Assembly: GCF_000003605.2 (NCBI RefSeq)
Contig: NW_003153751.1
Coordinates: 26,756 to 70,749, forward strand
Source of the DNA: Saccoglossus kowalevskii
Lineage: Eukaryota; Hemichordata; Enteropneusta; Harrimaniidae
Length of the DNA stretch: 43,994 bases
Reading direction: 5' to 3'
Below are positions 1-10,529 of the stretch, piece after piece (position 1 is the stretch's first letter; each line of letters opens with the position of its first letter). Made by a program: the position numbers and the translations under genes. The notes beneath the pieces are model-generated. The model worked only from the letters and a program-made list of their open reading frames with translations, was not told where the DNA came from and searched no databases.

Positions 1-192
1 CAATTCGGCATCTCGCTATATGCAGCGCTGAGCAATTACAACTGGGTAATACCACATACTATTAGCAGTAGTACTTTTGATGACCACATAAAGCATCGAT
101 AATTAGTTATGAATACGTTCGATTTGATACTAGGTTCTTGTGTGGGTATTTTTACCTACACATAGTTTCTGGAGGTTCTCGCTTGGTATAAG

Positions 193-221
193 CACAGTCC
201 CTCCGGTGTTGAGGGACTGTG
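193..221. repeat. Short hairpin with CACAGTCCCT core
   Basis: An 11-bp perfect inverted repeat (CACAGTCCCTC / GAGGGACTGTG) surrounds a 7-nt loop, with further imperfect pairing of TATAA-type flanks. The same core hairpin recurs at 15062-15103, so it is a repeated unit and not a chance palindrome. It may be a minimal foldback element or a pair of transposon tips. Confidence 0.6.
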
Positions 222-739
222 GTATAAGCTTGAACGTACGCTCGCGTGACAAATGATACTTTTCTGTTATCACTGGCAGAACTATCACAGAAAGTAATGT
301 TATTATATCTTGCATACAGTCTCTTGTTTGTTTGTTTTTCGATATTAATAATCTTTTTTGCAAGTGTGTATTTGGCAAAAGCCGAGTTAACGAATTTCTG
401 TGAGTTTGCGAGACAAACTTGAGTCTGCTCTGATGTTCGGTGCGTGATGATGCAATGATTGACATGCTCATGAATACGCCAGTGCTACGTCAAAAATGAG
501 TTAAGTTGTTTTACAAACAATATTTATCTCATTCATTTCACAAGTTGCATCTTGCAGTATTCTGTGATTTGTTCGGTTGTTTTTCCAATGGCATTGCAAT
601 ACAGTGTCGAATGTACAGCGAGGATACTAGACTATTCATCCCTTCGATGTCCCGAAGGTGCGCCCTATCGCTAGTCTCGGAAAGCTTTGAGCATTCTTTT
701 TATGGTTATCCGATTTTTGACCACCATACAATGCATTTC

Positions 740-1000
740 AGAGTCTTTTTTCTCTCCCCGATATCTCTGATAGCTCTTCCCACCGCTATCACCTCTGGGC
801 TTTCGACGCCTTCCAACTGTGGTCGCCCATTCCGCCCCTGCCACCCCTAATAGCTCATTCATCCCCTATCACCTTTCCCACCCCTGCCACCACCGACCTC
901 CTTTCCCGCCCTACCATCTCTAATAGCTCTTATCCCCTGCAACTCTGGTAGCTCTTTCCTCCCCTGTCTCATCTGGCCGCCATTTGCTCCAGCCCCGACT
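740..1000. repeat. Pyrimidine-rich degenerate tandem tract
   Basis: The plus strand is strongly C+T biased and carries loosely repeated words such as TAGCTC, CCCCTATCACC and CCCCTGCCACC. The 506-850 plus frame passes through it only because of this composition. It looks like a degenerate minisatellite with strand asymmetry. Confidence 0.5.
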
Positions 1001-1756
1001 CCAGCATACAATGTGGTATAGCCGCTTGTTGAACTTCAGAATGTGGTACTCGCGAGACACCTACACACTATCATCATAACATCGCGTTCAAATTTAACAC
1101 CATACATCAAGTCGTGTCTCATATACTGTGACGTCATTCACGCCTAAGTCCTTGTTCATTGTATAAATTTAAATATTTTGTCGTGATATCGTGTTTTCCA
1201 AGTAGGTGCACGTTGTTGGGTCGTACTCACTCTAGTTCAAATTCTATCCTAAATTTGATAGCAACAATTTGTCAACCGGAAGTTACGGCCACACACATGT
1301 TATATTTTATCGATTGAGTTAAATAGTTATATTTATTAGCGTATTTATTTACACCTCGTACGTGCAATGTACGAATATATATAACGGCAAATTTATATTA
1401 AGGGTGAGTATATATAAAACAACAAGATCCCACTGCAGTCGAGTGTTTACATACTTCTACCAGATTTATCTTAATTGTTTTCAGAACAACCAGCCACGTC
1501 ACAAATACTGTAAAACTGACATTTATTTTCACTATTTTGAGCATATTCACTGGGTTCTAATTTTGCAAATATGCCAGTTCTAATGTTATTATATATGTTC
1601 GTGGGCATTTAACTAATACAGTATCACGTGACACAAAACCCGGAAATAGTCTGTTCTATCATGAAACTCCATTGTAATAATGGTGTAGATAATTCGGCAA
1701 AAAATGCTTATATTGACTGAGATCAATTTAATCAATCATTTTTCACTATTATGCTA

Positions 1757-1888
1757 TTATAAAGTGGGAGGGTCGTCACCTGCGCACGCGCGGGAATTGA
1801 GTCCCAAGCGACGATAACAACACACGCTAAAAACACAAAGGCTATGGCCATCTGACGCATGCGTATGTGACGACTCCCCCCGCTTTAA
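1757..1888. mobile_element. MITE with TIRs, TTAA-target family (diverged)
   Basis: The left end reads AAAGTGGGAGGGTCGTCACC and the right end GTGACGACTCCCCCCGCT followed by TTAA. These match each other as inverted repeats and resemble the TTAA-target elements at 9372, 10530 and 11848. The interior carries CGCATGCG words. It is diverged, and the left target copy is altered to TTAT. Confidence 0.55.
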
Positions 1889-1953
1889 GCACAGTACCGT
1901 ACTGTCATGTGAGTCTACTAAACCGAGCCGGGGCCGAATTTCGCACAACTTAC

Positions 1954-2116
1954 CTGTTTAAGCTGATGATGGCTAGTGTGAATAAGCACACAATCCCAAA
2001 CCAGAATATAGTGAAACTGTGGAAATAACAGACGACGAGGCCGAATGTCCAGTCACTTACAGTCAATGCGTACAGCGATATAGGCATATCAATACATACC
2101 ATCAACATGTCTGAAA
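1954..2116 (-). CDS. Rhodopsin-class GPCR, internal exon (TM2-TM3), partial gene
   Basis: The minus strand encodes about 54 residues spanning the end of TM2, extracellular loop 1 and TM3 of a class A G-protein-coupled receptor. The sequence shows SDML (Asp2.50), a Pro nine residues later (Pro2.59), WTFG in the first extracellular loop, a Cys at the 3.25 position, and Asn-Arg exactly 24 and 25 residues after that Cys, as expected for the D/E-R-Y motif (here N-R). The exon ends inside the Arg codon at a consensus donor, CAG|GTAAGT (intron from 1953 leftward). The acceptor is either CTAG (start 2116) or TTTCAG (start 2110); both give phase 1. The FWFG and WTFG segments recall opsin or peropsin-like receptors, but no Lys7.43 exon is visible, so the ligand is unknown. 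No other exon of this gene was found. Confidence 0.82.
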
Positions 2117-2138
2117 CTAGAGAAAACAGATAATTCAA

Positions 2139-3430
2139 AAAAATACAGAATTTTCTTGATCGTGAAGGCAGTATGGATAATTTAATAATACTAGTAGTTC
2201 GTCTGATAAAGTTTGGTGTTATATTCGCATTACCTTATTGTAGCTAACTGACTTCATATTACAAAGATATATTTACGCAGTATTGCAGAGTTACATAAAA
2301 GAAATGATGTTTTAAATGGAGTTGACATAGACGGCAATTCTTCCACACATTCATACTATACACTTCTCCAACGAGAAACACATTACGCACAATTTGAGTG
2401 ACGTCACTTCTAGCCAGGTTTGCACAGTTGCATTTTTTCTATACAGAGTGAAGCCTCGAAAACGCTGAACGGAAGCCACTTATCGAAACAAATACTTCGT
2501 AATAATAGTATCGTCAGCTTAATCGTGTTGCATTATGAAAATTATTTATTTACATAAATTAATCAAGCATGTGACTAAATACTTAAAACTTTGTTTCAAG
2601 AAATATGACACATAGACATGTACTTATCATACATAATTGTATATTATCACACTATCTCAGGCTAATTAGCCATTTTAAACTGCATTTATCTTAATTTTCT
2701 TTAACTTCTATTTTTATTACTGTTTTTTTTAATTTATTACATAACAGCCTGAAATGATTTGTTAACTTTCATTATGATGTAATAAATGAAATTATTATTA
2801 TTATTATTATTGTACAGAAAGTGTAATTATCCAGGTGGTCTTTGAAAGATTACTTAATGTTCGTCAAATATGCGAAATGAAACCCCGAAGAGAAAATAAA
2901 ATTATTGATATCCATTCGTATATTCTGTGATATGCCTGTGGTACAACAACCAAGGTTTATTACTAAATGGCAACCCACGATCTAACAAACGACATACCAA
3001 AGATACCACTGTCTATTAGAGACGCACACAAAGTGTTTATAGGTGTTGATTAATCTCACGCGAATTGGAGAAAAGTCTCGCGAGATGATCACAGAATTAT
3101 AGTTATCCGCAGTGAAAAATACCTACTTGATCTGAACAAAATGTTTCCCTTCGCGAGTCGCTGACCAAATTATGCTAAAATAATTAACGATAAATTTGAC
3201 TAATACCTATTGCAGAGTTCATCTCATTAAGTATGCAGCATAGACAGCAACACGCACCTTAGTCTGATTTGACTTTTTCTAAAAAAATTGTTTATCTTTT
3301 TCTTGTCTTTACTTATTTTGTTGTTAGTTTTCCACTGTTTTTTAAATTGTAACCCTTTTCACCTCTTTCGAGGGATGTTATGTGTTAATAGATACATTAC
3401 TAATGCATAACGATACGTGAGTGTGAACAA
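2139..3430. other. AT-rich non-coding DNA
   Basis: No coding signal is recognised. A short (ATT)n run is present near 2791-2810. If the GPCR gene is intact, this is its upstream intron. Confidence 0.5.
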
Positions 3431-3452
3431 ATCTAGTGTGGTGTTCGAGTCT

Positions 3453-3484
3453 GACGCATGCGCAGGTGACGACTGCCCGCTTTA
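3453..3484. mobile_element. End fragment of a TTAA-target MITE
   Basis: ACGCATGCGCAGGTGACGAC followed by TGCCCGCTTTAA matches the right terminus of the element at 1757-1888. The left half is not visible. Confidence 0.5.
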
Positions 3485-3705
3485 ACTTATGAAGTGCGTT
3501 GATCTATGGTTGGACGTTGTGCACTAATGTACAATTCACTAAAAAATTTGAAATGTGTGTTTTTGTACACCTATGTATGAATATAAATGTGATATAGACA
3601 CGACTTGTACATTATCTCTGTGATATAATCAGCACTTAGTTATACTGACAGACGAATGTGTGACGTCCGATCCATATCTGTCTTTGTTTACACATCGCTA
3701 CTTCG

Positions 3706-4172
3706 AGATGCTGAATTGTTCGAATTAAGAACATCGAGATACGAAAACATCGAGTAACGAACATCGAGATACGAAAACATCGAGTAACGAACATAGAGAT
3801 ACGAAAACATCGAGTTATAAAATGATCACGCCCATATTTCAGAAACGACGCCCAATTTGTAAGTTTTAGTAACTCGAACTTTAAATATCAGTTAACCGAA
3901 CTTCGAACTACGGGAAATACTAGTATACAACGTTAAACAAAACAAGAACTCGAAGTTCGGTTAACTGTTAATTAAAGTTCGAATTACTAAATGTGGACGT
4001 TAAACGAAAACAAAAATATATATTGCCCGTAACTCGAAGTTCTGTTAACTGGTAATCGAACATCGAGTTACAATTTGGGCGTGGTTTCGAAAAAGTGGGC
4101 GTGGTTTCGAAAATATTTTGTAACTCGATGGTTTTGTAACTCGATGTTTGTAACTAGAACAATTCAACATCT
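3706..4172. repeat. Foldback element with internal tandem repeats
   Basis: The ends are inverted copies: AGATGCTGAATTGTTCGA on the left, and the complement of TAGAACAATTCAACATCT on the right. Inside, the ACATCGAGT/ACTCGATGT theme appears on both arms, so most of the 467 bp could fold back. The left arm holds three 30-bp direct units (about 3729-3818). No coding capacity is seen. This is a non-autonomous foldback or MITE-type element. Confidence 0.7.
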
Positions 4173-4305
4173 CCGTTACTTCACAGTATATACATAAGCA
4201 TTAAAAACACCACGAGGAGGTGTGAGTTAGACTGGCCCAGCTGTGGTGATTTTTTTTTTTCAGTTAAATTATAATAATAACAAACTTGGGGAAAAAATAG
4301 TTTTA

Positions 4306-4430
4306 GGGCGGTAGTTGTCGCGCCACGCATGCGCGAGATATATGGGTCTCATATAAACAAAGATGGCAACTTTGACTGTTGCGCAGATCAACGACTACAA
4401 ACTGAGTCGTTACGTAGCTTTAATTAGATA
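4306..4430. mobile_element. Fragment of CGCATGCG-type TTAA-target MITE, copy 1
   Basis: The sequence AGGGCGGTAGTTGTCGCGCC followed by ACGCATGCGCGAGATAT, ATATAAACAAAGATGG and CAAACTGAG is shared with 12883-13005, which shows a proper TTAA at its left end. The two copies align for roughly 120 bp. No right terminus is recognised. Confidence 0.6.
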
Positions 4431-5125
4431 TGCATCGCGTCGCACCGCTGTCGGTCGCACTGTACTGACATCTTGTCGTACGTGCCGAACCACATCGTGT
4501 GGTACCAAATCGCGATAATTTAAAATCAAACAGTCGAAAACGCATAAATAATCACAGTACGTTCCAAAATCCGTCAAATCGTATGGAGGCGATTTAATAA
4601 CGCTCTATGTACCGTGTAATTGAGAGGTGATTGATGAATACTTGCTGAGTAATGTGTTTGTTCACATTCCAATACAAGACGATTAATGTTAAATTTGGTG
4701 TCATTTTGGAATTTATTAATGTTTTAGCATTGCATATAATTTACCGAATAAACATTCCACGGGCAGTTTAGGCTCATTTGTATACGTTGCCTCATATTTA
4801 TATTTTATTTTTTAATCTTACTAGTAGTTTTATTTTGAAGCCGATTTGGAAGGGGTAGTTCCGGCAAATTGCATGCTGGTAATTATTTAATAATCACTTC
4901 ACGACACGAATATCGGCATGAGTCGCTCATATTTTGCGACAACGTGAGATTATGTTTTTTCATGTGCAAACACTTATTTCTTCCTAATTGCAAACATAAC
5001 AAATAGTCCAGCTTTCTTTTTACACATTCCTGTATCCAAACAAAGATATGCTGAGTGAATATTTTGATACAAATCTTGTATAGCTTGGGAGCAACATCAC
5101 TATTTCTAAATACTATGGGTAATAT
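4431..5125. other. Non-coding DNA, nothing recognised
   Basis: There are no ORFs with familiar motifs and no complete element ends in this stretch. Confidence 0.4.
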
Positions 5126-5372
5126 ATCTTAGAGGCAAATAGCCGCCTAGATCTCGTTGGGAACGAGAAAGCTGCGAGACTTGCGTTTATCCCTCATTTT
5201 CATTCGCTCCGTCATCGCATTCATGTCCCGATAGCCACGGTTGAGTAGTTCAGTAGAACAGTAAACGCAACGACAGAAGAGATTAGAACACTACTCATGA
5301 CTTGAAAGACAAAAACCAAGTCTCGTGGCTCTCGCTGCCAACGTGATCTTGGCCGCTATTTGCATCTAAGAT
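5126..5372. mobile_element. Non-autonomous TIR element (GATCTCGTTG family), copy 1
   Basis: The left end (ATCTTAGAGGCAAATAGCCG) and right end (complement ATCTTAGATGCAAATAGCGG) are inverted repeats of about 35 bp with few mismatches, and both continue into GATCTCGTTGG/GATCACGTTGG. The 247-bp element has no coding frame. The element at 6794-7430 shares its inner terminal motif (GGCCGCCAAGATCTC) and interior words such as TCTCGTGGCTCTC, so they form one family. Confidence 0.7.
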
Positions 5373-5774
5373 CTTTCCAATCAGTCACCATAACGAAGCA
5401 CGGGCGTATCACACAATGCTATAGGAGAAACAAAATACTAACAAATCAAGATTTTACCCTAAAAAACCTAAAGTATGTGCATGATTAGTAATCGTAGTTT
5501 TTTTTATTCGACATATATAATAGAGGAAATATATGTCGTTGATAAAAATAATCACGTGACAGCATCCTGTCAAGTGGTATTAGATCTAGATGAATACTGT
5601 AGGGTCAGTTTTGATGGCATAGATGGGTTCAAATGAGAATTAAGGTATCAATTCTAAGTACTTTACAACAAATAAAACCTACTAATGATGTGTGACCAAC
5701 GAGAGAATCAAAATAGAAATGTTATTGTTAACAGAATGAGCAAAAGATTCAGTTTGCCGATGTGTCGGATGTGT

Positions 5775-5872
5775 CAACAACCAATCGTAAGACTGGTTAC
5801 GAACCACACCGAGGTTACGACTTGGTTAGCCTCGCTCAACTGGTTCGTAACCAGTCTTGTGATTGGTTCTTG
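5775..5872. repeat. Long hairpin, 32-bp arms
   Basis: The arms 5775-5806 and 5841-5872 are inverted repeats with 3 mismatches in 32 positions, around a loop of about 34 nt. The inner 20 bp (core GACTGGTTACGAACCA) pair without mismatch. The total is about 98 nt, in the size range of both a small foldback MITE and an animal miRNA precursor. The 5685-5873 plus frame is a by-product of this hairpin and is not treated as a gene. Confidence 0.75.
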
Positions 5873-6793
5873 AAAAATTCTGAACAGGCCACGCCTCCAA
5901 CTGTGCCGTGCGTTCGGGTCAACCGTTAATTATTCATAAATGGAGTCAATTTGTGTAGATTTCTTGATTTATTCTGCAGATATAGGTAAAATATATGTAA
6001 GCCTTTGGTGAAATTTAAAAGAGCAACTAACATTTTTAAACCTCGTATTTTTTATAGATTTTATTTTTCATTCTGTTCGTCTGTTTTTTCAAGTTTAAAA
6101 AATGTGAGCTGGCTGGAGCCTTCATCTCTTGTCTATTTCTTGCACGAGATACCAGCCGATACCCCCCCCCCCCCGCTTATAGGGAGTGCGTACAGTTGAT
6201 CATAGTTCCTGGGCTCACTGTGATTATACCAACACTATTGTTATACTAGGGAAACTTTGTTTCATTTCCATCGAATTATTGATGTGATACGAATGCAGAG
6301 TACAATACGTGACTTACCTGCTAAGTTTAGAATCAAGTAGTTCGCTATTGTGTGTAATTTAGAATTACAACACGTGACCGTTATCACTAAACAATTACCC
6401 ACGATGCCTTGCACCATTATGAATGCCTAAAATAGAACAGAATATGGAAAATACATTATTGTATCAGTGGAATGAATTGACGGTTTCACTACAATGTGTA
6501 TTTGCCTCTCATTTGACATCGTCCCTATTACCCATAAATCATTGCGTTAGTCCGGCACGAGATAAACCGCATACGATAAAAATGAATATCGTCGCAAGAA
6601 TAACCAATTCACTATTGTATGAAAATTATGTTTTTGGGGAAATCGGATAATTTACACAATCTAATGTTTCGTCTGAAACGATCGAAAATTGTTCGTGCCA
6701 CGTTCTCATCAATATTATGTTTTTATATAGGAAGCAGCATTGAATACAAATAGAAACACTATATTTATTGAAATGTGCTTCATCACGTGCATC
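5873..6793. other. Non-coding DNA
   Basis: No supported gene. A poly-C run lies near 6163-6174. Small frames at 6005-6199, 6423-6650 and 6626-6874 carry no motif. Confidence 0.4.
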
Positions 6794-7430
6794 AGACCTT
6801 GGACGAAAATGGCCGCCAAGATCTCTTTGAGATCGAGCTGGCCAGGTGACCTGTTCTTTCAAATAGTCTCTCATTCTCTTCCGTCACCACGCCACTATTC
6901 CCTCGTCTTTATAACTGTGGTGTTTTGAACAACAGTGACAGGAAAGAATAGAACACTTTTTGGGTCACAAAAACAAGCCTCACTGATATCTCGTTCTCAA
7001 CAAGACTCGTGTCTCTCTCGTTCTTTGCGAGATCTTGGCGGCCACGTGACCTGTTCTTACAAATAGTCTCTCATTCTCTTCCGCCACCACGCCACTATTC
7101 CCTCGTCTATATAACTGTGGTGTTTTGAACAACAGTGACAGGAAAGAATAGAACACTTTTTGGGTTACAAAAACAAGCCTCACTGATATCTCGTTCTCAA
7201 CAAGTCTCGTGTCTCTCTCGTTCTTAGCGAGATCTTGGCGCGTGAAAGAACAGGTCACGTGACCTGTTCTTTCAAATACTCTTTCATTCTCTTCCGCCAC
7301 CACGCCACTATTCCCCCATCCTATATAAGGTTGGGTATTTGGAACAATAAACAGGAGAGAATAGAAAACAAATTTCTCGTGGCTCTCTCGTTCTCAACGA
7401 GATCTCGGCGGCCATTTCTACCTCAGATCT
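6794..7430. mobile_element. TIR element with internal 200-bp tandem amplification, copy 2 of GATCTCGTTG family
   Basis: The ends are inverted: AGACCTTGGACGAAAATGGC with GGCCGCCAAGATCTC on the left, and the complement of the right end, AGATCTGAGGTAGAAATGGC with GGCCGCCGAGATCTC. Between them a roughly 200-bp unit is repeated in tandem (6846-7045, 7046-7258, 7259-7416 diverged). Each unit has a TATA-like TTTATAA or TATATAA and the words ACCACGCCACTATTCCC and GTCTCTCTCGTTCT. Frames on both strands here follow the repeat and are not genes. Confidence 0.75.
7243..7274. repeat. 32-bp perfect palindrome centred on CACGTG
   Basis: The arms GAAAGAACAGGTCAC / GTGACCTGTTCTTTC plus one outer T-A pair give a perfect 32-bp palindrome. 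It sits at the junction between tandem unit 2 and unit 3 and accounts for the 13 extra bases in unit 2. The centre is a canonical E-box. Confidence 0.8.
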
Positions 7431-7555
7431 ACGATTACAACATATATAAACTCATTTGGTTATTTCATATTATTTTATTAATTATTCAAGAGACACCTAC
7501 AGGTTTCCCCTCAATCACGCCACTCGCATGTGTACAACACTATCTACATTATCAG

Positions 7556-7714
7556 CAGTGATGGGTCCAGCAAAATGTATTGGGGGGGGTCCAAGCTTTG
7601 CTTAAGATATACGGAGCGTAAATCGCAGAGAAGCTATGCGTAATCCAGATCATATGAATCGTCATGCGTTGAGGGGGAGGAGATTGACCCCCCCCTCCTC
7701 TGGATCCGCCACTG
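7556..7714. mobile_element. hAT-type MITE with 8-bp target duplication
   Basis: The element starts CAGTGATGGGTCCAG and ends CTGGATCCGCCACTG, which are inverted repeats of the hAT terminal type (CAGNG...). It is flanked on both sides by the 8-bp direct repeat ATTATCAG (7548-7555 and 7715-7722), the target size of hAT transposases. It is 159 bp with no coding capacity, and G/C homopolymer runs flank the centre. Confidence 0.85.
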
Positions 7715-7722
7715 ATTATCAG

Positions 7723-8580
7723 TGTTGTAAAGTAAAGTAAATAACTTTATTGATTTCGTATCCTTATTGGAATCTTGAAAATAATACAATAAAGTGTGTT
7801 GTTTACATAAACAACAGCTAGCTAAACTTGAAAAAGTGGCAAACTAAAGTAAACAATTAGAAAATTAAATCAATAAGTAAAACAGAACAAAAATAAAACA
7901 ATACGAGAAATGTAAAATTGGGTGATTATTTTGGGGTTGGCTGGTGTGTTTTTCAGTGCAGTATATCTCTGCAGTTAAAGCTGTTAAAATTAATTTTGCA
8001 TAGTCAGTGATTTCTCTGTTGTCGGTAGAGGTGAGAATTGTTATCATGATTTCTTCCTCAGCTACACCAGCTGAGGGTAAGTTATGTTCAGTGAACAGTT
8101 TAATACTCTATTGGTGCAGTTTGTATTTAGCAGAAAGTGTTTCTCGTCTCCTGTCATCAAGATCGCAGACTTTGCATTTTGTCAATGTAAATGTAAATGT
8201 TGTTTGAAAAGTCAAGGCAGCGAGGGATAAAAAAATGTTTCCGTAAATGTGTACGATAGCGTGGTAGTTTAAAGGGTAAAACATACGTGATAGTGCATGA
8301 AAATAACTTTGGAGTCAGAATTTCGTGTAACACGTATGTGACACGCGTCGTATTCGTCACATTGGATTCGTAGCGTAGCGTTTTATGACATTCGATATTA
8401 TTACTGATATATGAGCCAAAAGTGAGTAAAAAGCCTCGTTAATAGACCGATTGCTTGAGCAGGTTTGGCATAATGATTTATGTACGTCACAAAGTAGTGA
8501 TACGTCACAGAGTTGATACATATGTGGAATTCAGTCTGAAACCACCTAGTGTGGCTCAATAGACATTCCATCCAAATGCA
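7723..8580. other. Non-coding DNA with a possible element at 8272-8390
   Basis: No supported gene. The segment 8272-8390 begins TTAAAGGGTAAAAC and contains repeated ACACGTATGTGACACG-type words, so it may be a decayed TTAA-target element. I could not pair its ends. Confidence 0.35.
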
Positions 8581-8655
8581 CCCGAGATCTCGTTGAAAGT
8601 GGACATGTTTTGTCTTTCAATTATTGTTCCATTCTCACCCGTCATCGTGCACAAA
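8581..8655. mobile_element. Fragment of the GATCTCGTTG family
   Basis: GAGATCTCGTTGAAAGTGG followed by TCATTCTC-like and CCGTCATCGTGC words matches the left part of the elements at 5126 and 6794. It is truncated by, or adjacent to, the element that starts at 8664. Confidence 0.4.
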
Positions 8656-8663
8656 CATCATGG

Positions 8664-8880
8664 CAGAGGCGGCGGCACTGAATTTGACATGGGGGCAAGA
8701 TCTGCGTAGGAGGTGCGACCTAACTAGAGGGTCTTGGAGCATGTTCCAAGTTAAAAAAAATGAAATCTAGACCCTCTGAAATGCTATTTCCTGCATTTTG
8801 AGGGGCAAATTTTGCTGACACGAAGGGTTTCAGCTTGATTTTAGAGGGGCGACGCCCGAACATTTTTTTCGCCGCCACTG
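8664..8880. mobile_element. Probable hAT-like MITE, diverged
   Basis: It starts CAGAGGCGGCGGCAC and ends with the complement of CAGTGGCGGCGAAAA, which is an hAT-like inverted terminus. The flanks CATCATGG and CATAGTGA agree at only 5 of 8 positions, so the insertion is old or the ends are misplaced. The 8720-8944 minus frame overlaps it and shows no domain. Confidence 0.5.
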
Positions 8881-9367
8881 CATAGTGATATAGGTCATGG
8901 TGAATATTATAAGAATTGTAACACATACGAATGCATTCGTCCAAATATTAATAATATGCGTAGATATGTACACTTTGTGATGGGGGTAATATGCATTGTA
9001 TTAGTGGATTTGATATGCAATAATCTCTCAATGATCAGCATTTCAATATTGAGCTATAAAATAGATTCAAATTCAAAATCAAATCGTCAGATGATCGGTC
9101 CGCGTCGTTCACGCATTACGCGCGATCTCGCGGAAAATCACCTATTGGTTTTGAAAAACGGACAGATTCATTTAGAGTGAGCAGTCAGCTAGGTCACCTT
9201 TTTTAACACTGCCAATACTAGTTTAGTTATATCGTTTTTTAAGGATTTTCAAAATGATCTGTGATTATGTTATTTACTATCTAAACTGTGACTCATTGGT
9301 TACGTGCATAAAATAATCCTGTGAAGTTGTTATACTGTCGTCTATGGACAGTTTAAAAAAAGGTATC
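8881..9367. other. Non-coding DNA
   Basis: Nothing recognised; a small plus frame at 8956-9180 has no motif. Confidence 0.4.
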
Positions 9368-9371
9368 TTAA

Positions 9372-9495
9372 AGCACGGTGGTCGTCGCACAGCGCGTGTT
9401 CGAATTTCATGTAAATAAACAATGTATTTTACACGCGTTGTATACGTCGCTATGAGTCCTTATCGAACAGGACGCGGCGCGACGACTGCCGCCCT
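9372..9495 (+). mobile_element. TTAA-target MITE, copy M1
   Basis: The element is flanked by TTAA on both sides (9368-9371, 9496-9499). Its ends AGCACGGTGGTCGTCGC and GCGACGACTGCCGCCCT are inverted repeats. The interior contains GCGCGTGTTCGAA, TAAATAAACAATGTAT and TCGAACAGGACGCGGC. It is 124 bp and non-coding. TTAA duplication is known for piggyBac and Kolobok superfamilies; which one moved this element cannot be told here. Confidence 0.82.
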
Positions 9496-9568
9496 TTAAT
9501 ACTTTAAGCTCAATCAGTTGTCTGCAAGCTTTCAGGCAAAATCCAATTATAGGCAAAGTGCTAGTCAC

Positions 9569-9682
9569 CTAGTCCATATCTTGTTTAATATTTTCCTTCT
9601 CATCTGTGACAACAACGTCATCTGGAAGACCGACTGATTTCGCGTAGGACTGGTAGTCTTCAAGTTGACCGATATAAACAAA
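9569..9682 (-). CDS. Candidate terminal exon, unknown protein
   Basis: The minus strand reads about 39 codons from a possible acceptor (GGACCGCAG, ending 9683) to a stop at 9569. The residues include HAFVYIGQLEDYQSYAKSVG, then LPDDVVVTDEKEN, and a C-terminus KQDMD. The composition looks like protein, unlike the surrounding AT-rich frames. The acceptor lacks a strong pyrimidine tract, no polyadenylation signal follows before the MITE at 9372-9495, and I do not recognise the family. It could pair with the candidate exon at 12429-12536 on the same strand. Confidence 0.3.
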   Translation of the reverse strand, partial: FVYIGQLEDYQSYAKSVGLPDDVVVTDEKENIKQDMD

Positions 9683-9763
9683 TGCATGGACCTGCGGTCC
9701 CATCAGTGGATGTGTGAGGGTCGGCAAGGGGTATTTTCGTAATTTAAATAAATAAATAAACAC

Positions 9764-10525
9764 AAATTTGTAGACATGGACAAGATGTAAAATGTAATAA
9801 GCTATTTTATTCGTTCGTAATTCGTTGAAAGGTCTTATTTTTTGTAAGCGTATAAAGCATTTTTCACATTAAATTAAATGTCGTAATTCGTACACAATTT
9901 CCAATTTTGACTCTTAAACACAAATTATCAAATATATTTCCTGTAAAAACGTAAAATGCTTTTGCTAATTCCTGTAGTCTCTACCGTTCAGCTATCCCCG
10001 CTTGCCCATTCATGTGTGTCAGTGTTACAGTCGCTACTCAGCTTCATGATGCATACAGCGTGTGTCATTTTCCGCCAATCAGAATACCAGTTATATCGTG
10101 CATCGGTTACGCTCTCGTTATAATGTGCCGTAAATAGTATCGCATTTGCACTTATTGTACGTACCAAAAAATGGCTACTGCACATGCGTATTAGAGAATT
10201 TCATTGCTTAATCGAACAATTACTCAAATGTGTGCTACAAAAACAGCGTTTAATTTCATGATGAGTCCAATGTTTCTATCAATATACGGTGTCAAACAGC
10301 AATATTAAAAATGAATGTATTCTCGATTCTCGGGGAGCTACGTCACGTTCTGCGTTGCTAAGGCGCGCACCACTGTACCATGTATTTCTAGAGAATGTGA
10401 GCTGCCGTGGAATAGCCAATGAAAACAGCTGAACTACGAGAAAATCTTGTGCAACCAAATATTTATATGTTGGACATTTAGCCGAAATCTCGTTACACTG
10501 TTCAGGGGAGTCTCAACAACTATCC
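9764..10525. other. Non-coding DNA
   Basis: Nothing recognised with confidence; the minus frame 9988-10185 has no motif. Confidence 0.4.
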
Positions 10526-10529
10526 TTAA

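Larger units (their letters stand above)
1..1756. other. Non-coding stretch, no gene recognised
   Basis: No open frame here shows a recognisable domain or convincing splice context. The longest frames (130-471 minus, 506-850 plus) have no familiar motif. The stretch holds a short perfect hairpin (193-221) and a pyrimidine-rich strand-asymmetric tract (about 740-1000), listed separately. It would be the 3' side of the minus-strand GPCR gene, but I could not find that gene's TM4-TM7 exons. Confidence 0.5.

Noticed and set aside
130..471. 113-codon minus-strand frame
   Set aside because: No start context, splice sites or recognisable motif; it also runs through the hairpin at 193-221.
3729..3818. 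Three regularly repeated 30-bp units, at first sight like a CRISPR array
   Set aside because: The units are directly adjacent with no spacers, lie in the arm of a foldback element, and the genome is animal.
7235..7561. 108-codon plus frame
   Set aside because: It spans the 32-bp palindrome, the TIR of a MITE and unrelated flank; no motif.
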